A DNA stretch of 64,000 bases from Pseudomonas koreensis (lineage in GTDB: Bacteria; Pseudomonadota; Gammaproteobacteria; Pseudomonadales; Pseudomonadaceae): the NCBI RefSeq assembly GCF_025447595.1, contig NZ_JAOEJU010000023.1, positions 1-64,000 of the forward strand, written 5' to 3'. The notes under the pieces were generated by a model. The model had not been told where the DNA came from and made no database searches. It was given only the letters and a program-made list of their open reading frames with translations. A program made the translations under genes and the position numbers. Numbering within the stretch: the stretch's first letter is position 1; every line of letters starts with the position of its first letter. Below, one piece after another: positions 62,312 to 64,000 of the stretch.

Positions 62312-62348
62312 CGTGTTCGCTCCCGCGCCGTGCGCGGGAGCGAACACG
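62312..62348. repeat. perfect 16-bp palindrome between convergent genes
   Basis: CGTGTTCGCTCCCGCG (62312-62327) pairs with 62333-62348. It resembles the local REP-type words (TTCGCTCCCGCG) and can act as terminator for both converging genes. Confidence 0.78.
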
Positions 62349-62349
62349 C

Positions 62350-62814
62350 TCAAATCATCGGCCGCGCAGCAGCCACCGCCACCAGCACCACCCCGACCAG
62401 CAGATTGAACCCCACCACCTTGCGAATCCGCCCCAGCACCGCCGCACCCGCCGGCCAGTCCTTCGCTTGCACCGCCGTGCGCAGTTCCGGCAGCATCAAT
62501 GCCTGAATCCGGATGAACAGCGCGGTCATCACCACATACAGCCCCATCATCACTTGCACATAACGCGGCGCGTTATCGAAGGCGATGTGTTGCAGGTGCA
62601 GCATGCCCACGCCAGTGACCGGCAGCAGAATCACCGCTCCCCATACCCAACGAAAAAAACCTTGAAACACTTCCACCCAGAGCGTCAGGCGCCTGGGACC
62701 GTCCAGTGCCTTCATCGCCGCAGGGCGCAGCACCATCCAGGCGAAAAACATGCCGCCGACCCACACCAGTGCGGCCAGTACATGGATGGGGTAAACGAGG
62801 CTAAAAGGTGTCAT
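62350..62814 (-). CDS. CopD-family membrane protein
   Basis: This 154-aa protein has four membrane helices with conserved His (YPIHVLAALVWVGGMFF) and the LLPVTGVGMLHLQH segment seen in the CopD/PcoD fold. The short stand-alone form is common in proteobacteria; a role in copper handling is assumed from the family. GGAG precedes the ATG. Confidence 0.87.
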   Translation of the reverse strand: MTPFSLVYPIHVLAALVWVGGMFFAWMVLRPAAMKALDGPRRLTLWVEVFQGFFRWVWGAVILLPVTGVGMLHLQHIAFDNAPRYVQVMMGLYVVMTALFIRIQALMLPELRTAVQAKDWPAGAAVLGRIRKVVGFNLLVGVVLVAVAAARPMI

Positions 62815-62913
62815 TGGGGCACTCCGTTCTGCGCGGGATCGATTCGCGGGGTATGATAGCCGCCGAACCGAACCACTGAAAATTTATCCAGCGTTTTTTG
62901 CGCCCGACACTCA

Positions 62914-64000
62914 ATGATCAGCACTGAACTCAAAACCACGATCCAGGGCGCCTACTCGCGTTTTCTAGAGGCCAAGAGCCTCAAGCCGCGTTACGGCCAG
63001 CGCCTGATGATCGCTGAAGTCGCCAAGGTCCTCGGGGATATCGACACCGACGATGAAGGCCGGCGCAGTGGCGACCCCGCGATTGTCGCGGTGGAAGCCG
63101 GCACCGGTACCGGCAAGACCGTCGCCTACAGCATGGCGGCGATTCCGACCGCGAAGGCGGCAGGCAAACGGCTGGTGATCGCCACCGCGACCGTGGCGCT
63201 GCAGGAGCAGATCGTCCACAAGGATCTGCCAGACCTGATGCGCAACAGCGGGCTGAGTTTCAGCTTCGCCCTGGCCAAGGGCCGTGGCCGCTACATGTGT
63301 CTTTCCAAGCTCGACATGCTGTTGCAGGAAGGCCACGCGCAGACCGCCACCGCGCAGCTGTTCGAGGAAGAAGGCTTCAAGATCGAGGTCGATGAAGCCA
63401 GTCAAAAGCTGTTTACCAGCATGATCGAGAAACTCGCCGGCAATAAGTGGGACGGTGACCGCGACAGCTGGCCGACCGCACTGGAAGATGCCGACTGGGC
63501 ACGCCTGACCACCGATCACAGCCAGTGCACCAACCGTCATTGCCCGAACTTCGGCCAGTGCGCCTTTTATAAGGCCCGCGAAGGCATGGGCAAGGTCGAC
63601 GTGATTGTCACCAACCACGACATGGTGCTGGCCGACCTGGCGCTGGGCGGCGGGGCAGTGTTGCCGGATCCGCGCGATACCATTTATGTGTTCGACGAAG
63701 GCCACCACCTGCCGGACAAGGCCATCGGCCACTTTGCCCATTACACGCGCCTGCGCTCCACCGCCGACTGGCTGGAAACCACTGCCAAGAACCTCACCAA
63801 ACTGCTTGCGCAACACCCGTTGCCGGGCGACCTCGGCAAACTGATCGAGCAGGTGCCGGAGCTGGCGCGGGAGATCAAGACCCAGCAGCAATTCATGTTC
63901 ACTGCTTGCGAACAGATCGCCGACTTCAAGCCCGGTGAAGACGTCGAAGGCCGCGAGCGACCGCGTCATCGGTTCGTCGGCGGAGTAATTCCCGAGCACA
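62914..64000 (+). CDS. dinG: ATP-dependent DNA helicase DinG (3' part outside window)
   Basis: The frame from ATG 62914 is open to the window end (362 codons seen of about 714). It shows Walker A VEAGTGTGKT, the iron-sulfur cysteines in RYMCLSK and SQCTNRHCPNFGQCAFYK, and the DEGHH form of the DEAH box. DinG is a 5'-3' helicase that resolves R-loops and other blocks. I see no LexA box in the short upstream region. Confidence 0.95.
   Translation, partial: MISTELKTTIQGAYSRFLEAKSLKPRYGQRLMIAEVAKVLGDIDTDDEGRRSGDPAIVAVEAGTGTGKTVAYSMAAIPTAKAAGKRLVIATATVALQEQIVHKDLPDLMRNSGLSFSFALAKGRGRYMCLSKLDMLLQEGHAQTATAQLFEEEGFKIEVDEASQKLFTSMIEKLAGNKWDGDRDSWPTALEDADWARLTTDHSQCTNRHCPNFGQCAFYKAREGMGKVDVIVTNHDMVLADLALGGGAVLPDPRDTIYVFDEGHHLPDKAIGHFAHYTRLRSTADWLETTAKNLTKLLAQHPLPGDLGKLIEQVPELAREIKTQQQFMFTACEQIADFKPGEDVEGRERPRHRFVGGVIPEH

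Noticed and set aside
62965..63999. 344-codon minus-strand frame at the window end
   Set aside because: It is antisense to dinG, whose Walker A, iron-sulfur cysteines and DEGHH are unmistakable.

Overview
The window is chromosomal DNA from a Pseudomonas, most likely of the P. fluorescens group. This rests on the gene content (QuiP-type acylase, AmpG, PdeM/Lhr/ligase/exonuclease repair set, Aot-type amino-acid transporter, CIO-type oxidase), on pseudomonad REP/REPIN palindromes between genes, and on GC-rich codon use outside one AT-rich insert. Species cannot be fixed from sequence reading alone.

Layout. 1-25 kb is conserved chromosome: the 5' part of an initiator tRNA-Met with its promoter, dinB with a LexA box, a lipoprotein, proS, ampG, an alkyltransferase-like protein, a DUF481 outer-membrane protein, a cold-shock gene, dcd, then a four-gene DNA-repair set (pdeM and lhr-like helicase at 9-12 kb; ATP-dependent ligase and MBL-fold exonuclease at 16.8-19.5 kb) split by a five-gene arginine/ornithine-type ABC transporter (12.3-16.5 kb). 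Then come quiP, a GST, an isochorismatase-like protein, a His-rich SEC-C protein, a LEA2 lipoprotein and a YchJ-family protein.

About 25.0-58.9 kb looks like one large insertion between the YchJ gene and a DUF6231-type gene, which point the same way and would be neighbours without it. Its right end carries four genes overlapping by 4 nt each (two intact tyrosine recombinases, a third recombinase-fold protein lacking key residues, and a TetR-like/coiled-coil protein). This arrangement matches Tn554-like or strand-biased circularizing integrative elements. Cargo, from left to right: a membrane ORF; a 23-bp-periodic repeat array; an uncharacterised 313-aa protein facing an AT-rich SIR2-TPR protein (likely phage defence); a lone receiver protein; a run of small hydrophilic stress-type proteins; an SDR; a two-gene operon of a haem-oxygenase-like diiron enzyme plus a methyltransferase; a soluble histidine kinase with an RsbR-type N-terminus; cioAB; cupin; hemerythrin; a pyruvate-oxidase-like TPP enzyme; a HhH protein; DUF72; a formaldehyde-dehydrogenase-like enzyme; an orphan MbcA/ParS-type antitoxin; and an XRE regulator divergent from an unknown gene.

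58.9-64 kb returns to conserved chromosome: DUF6231, two tandem OmpA lipoproteins, DUF1145, a collagen-like secreted protein, CopD-like membrane protein and the 5' part of dinG, which runs off the window end.

As a working picture, the island adds defence, alternative respiration and redox or aldehyde stress functions. The most promising unexplored items are the diiron-enzyme/methyltransferase operon, the SIR2 protein with its facing partner, and the 23-bp repeat array.
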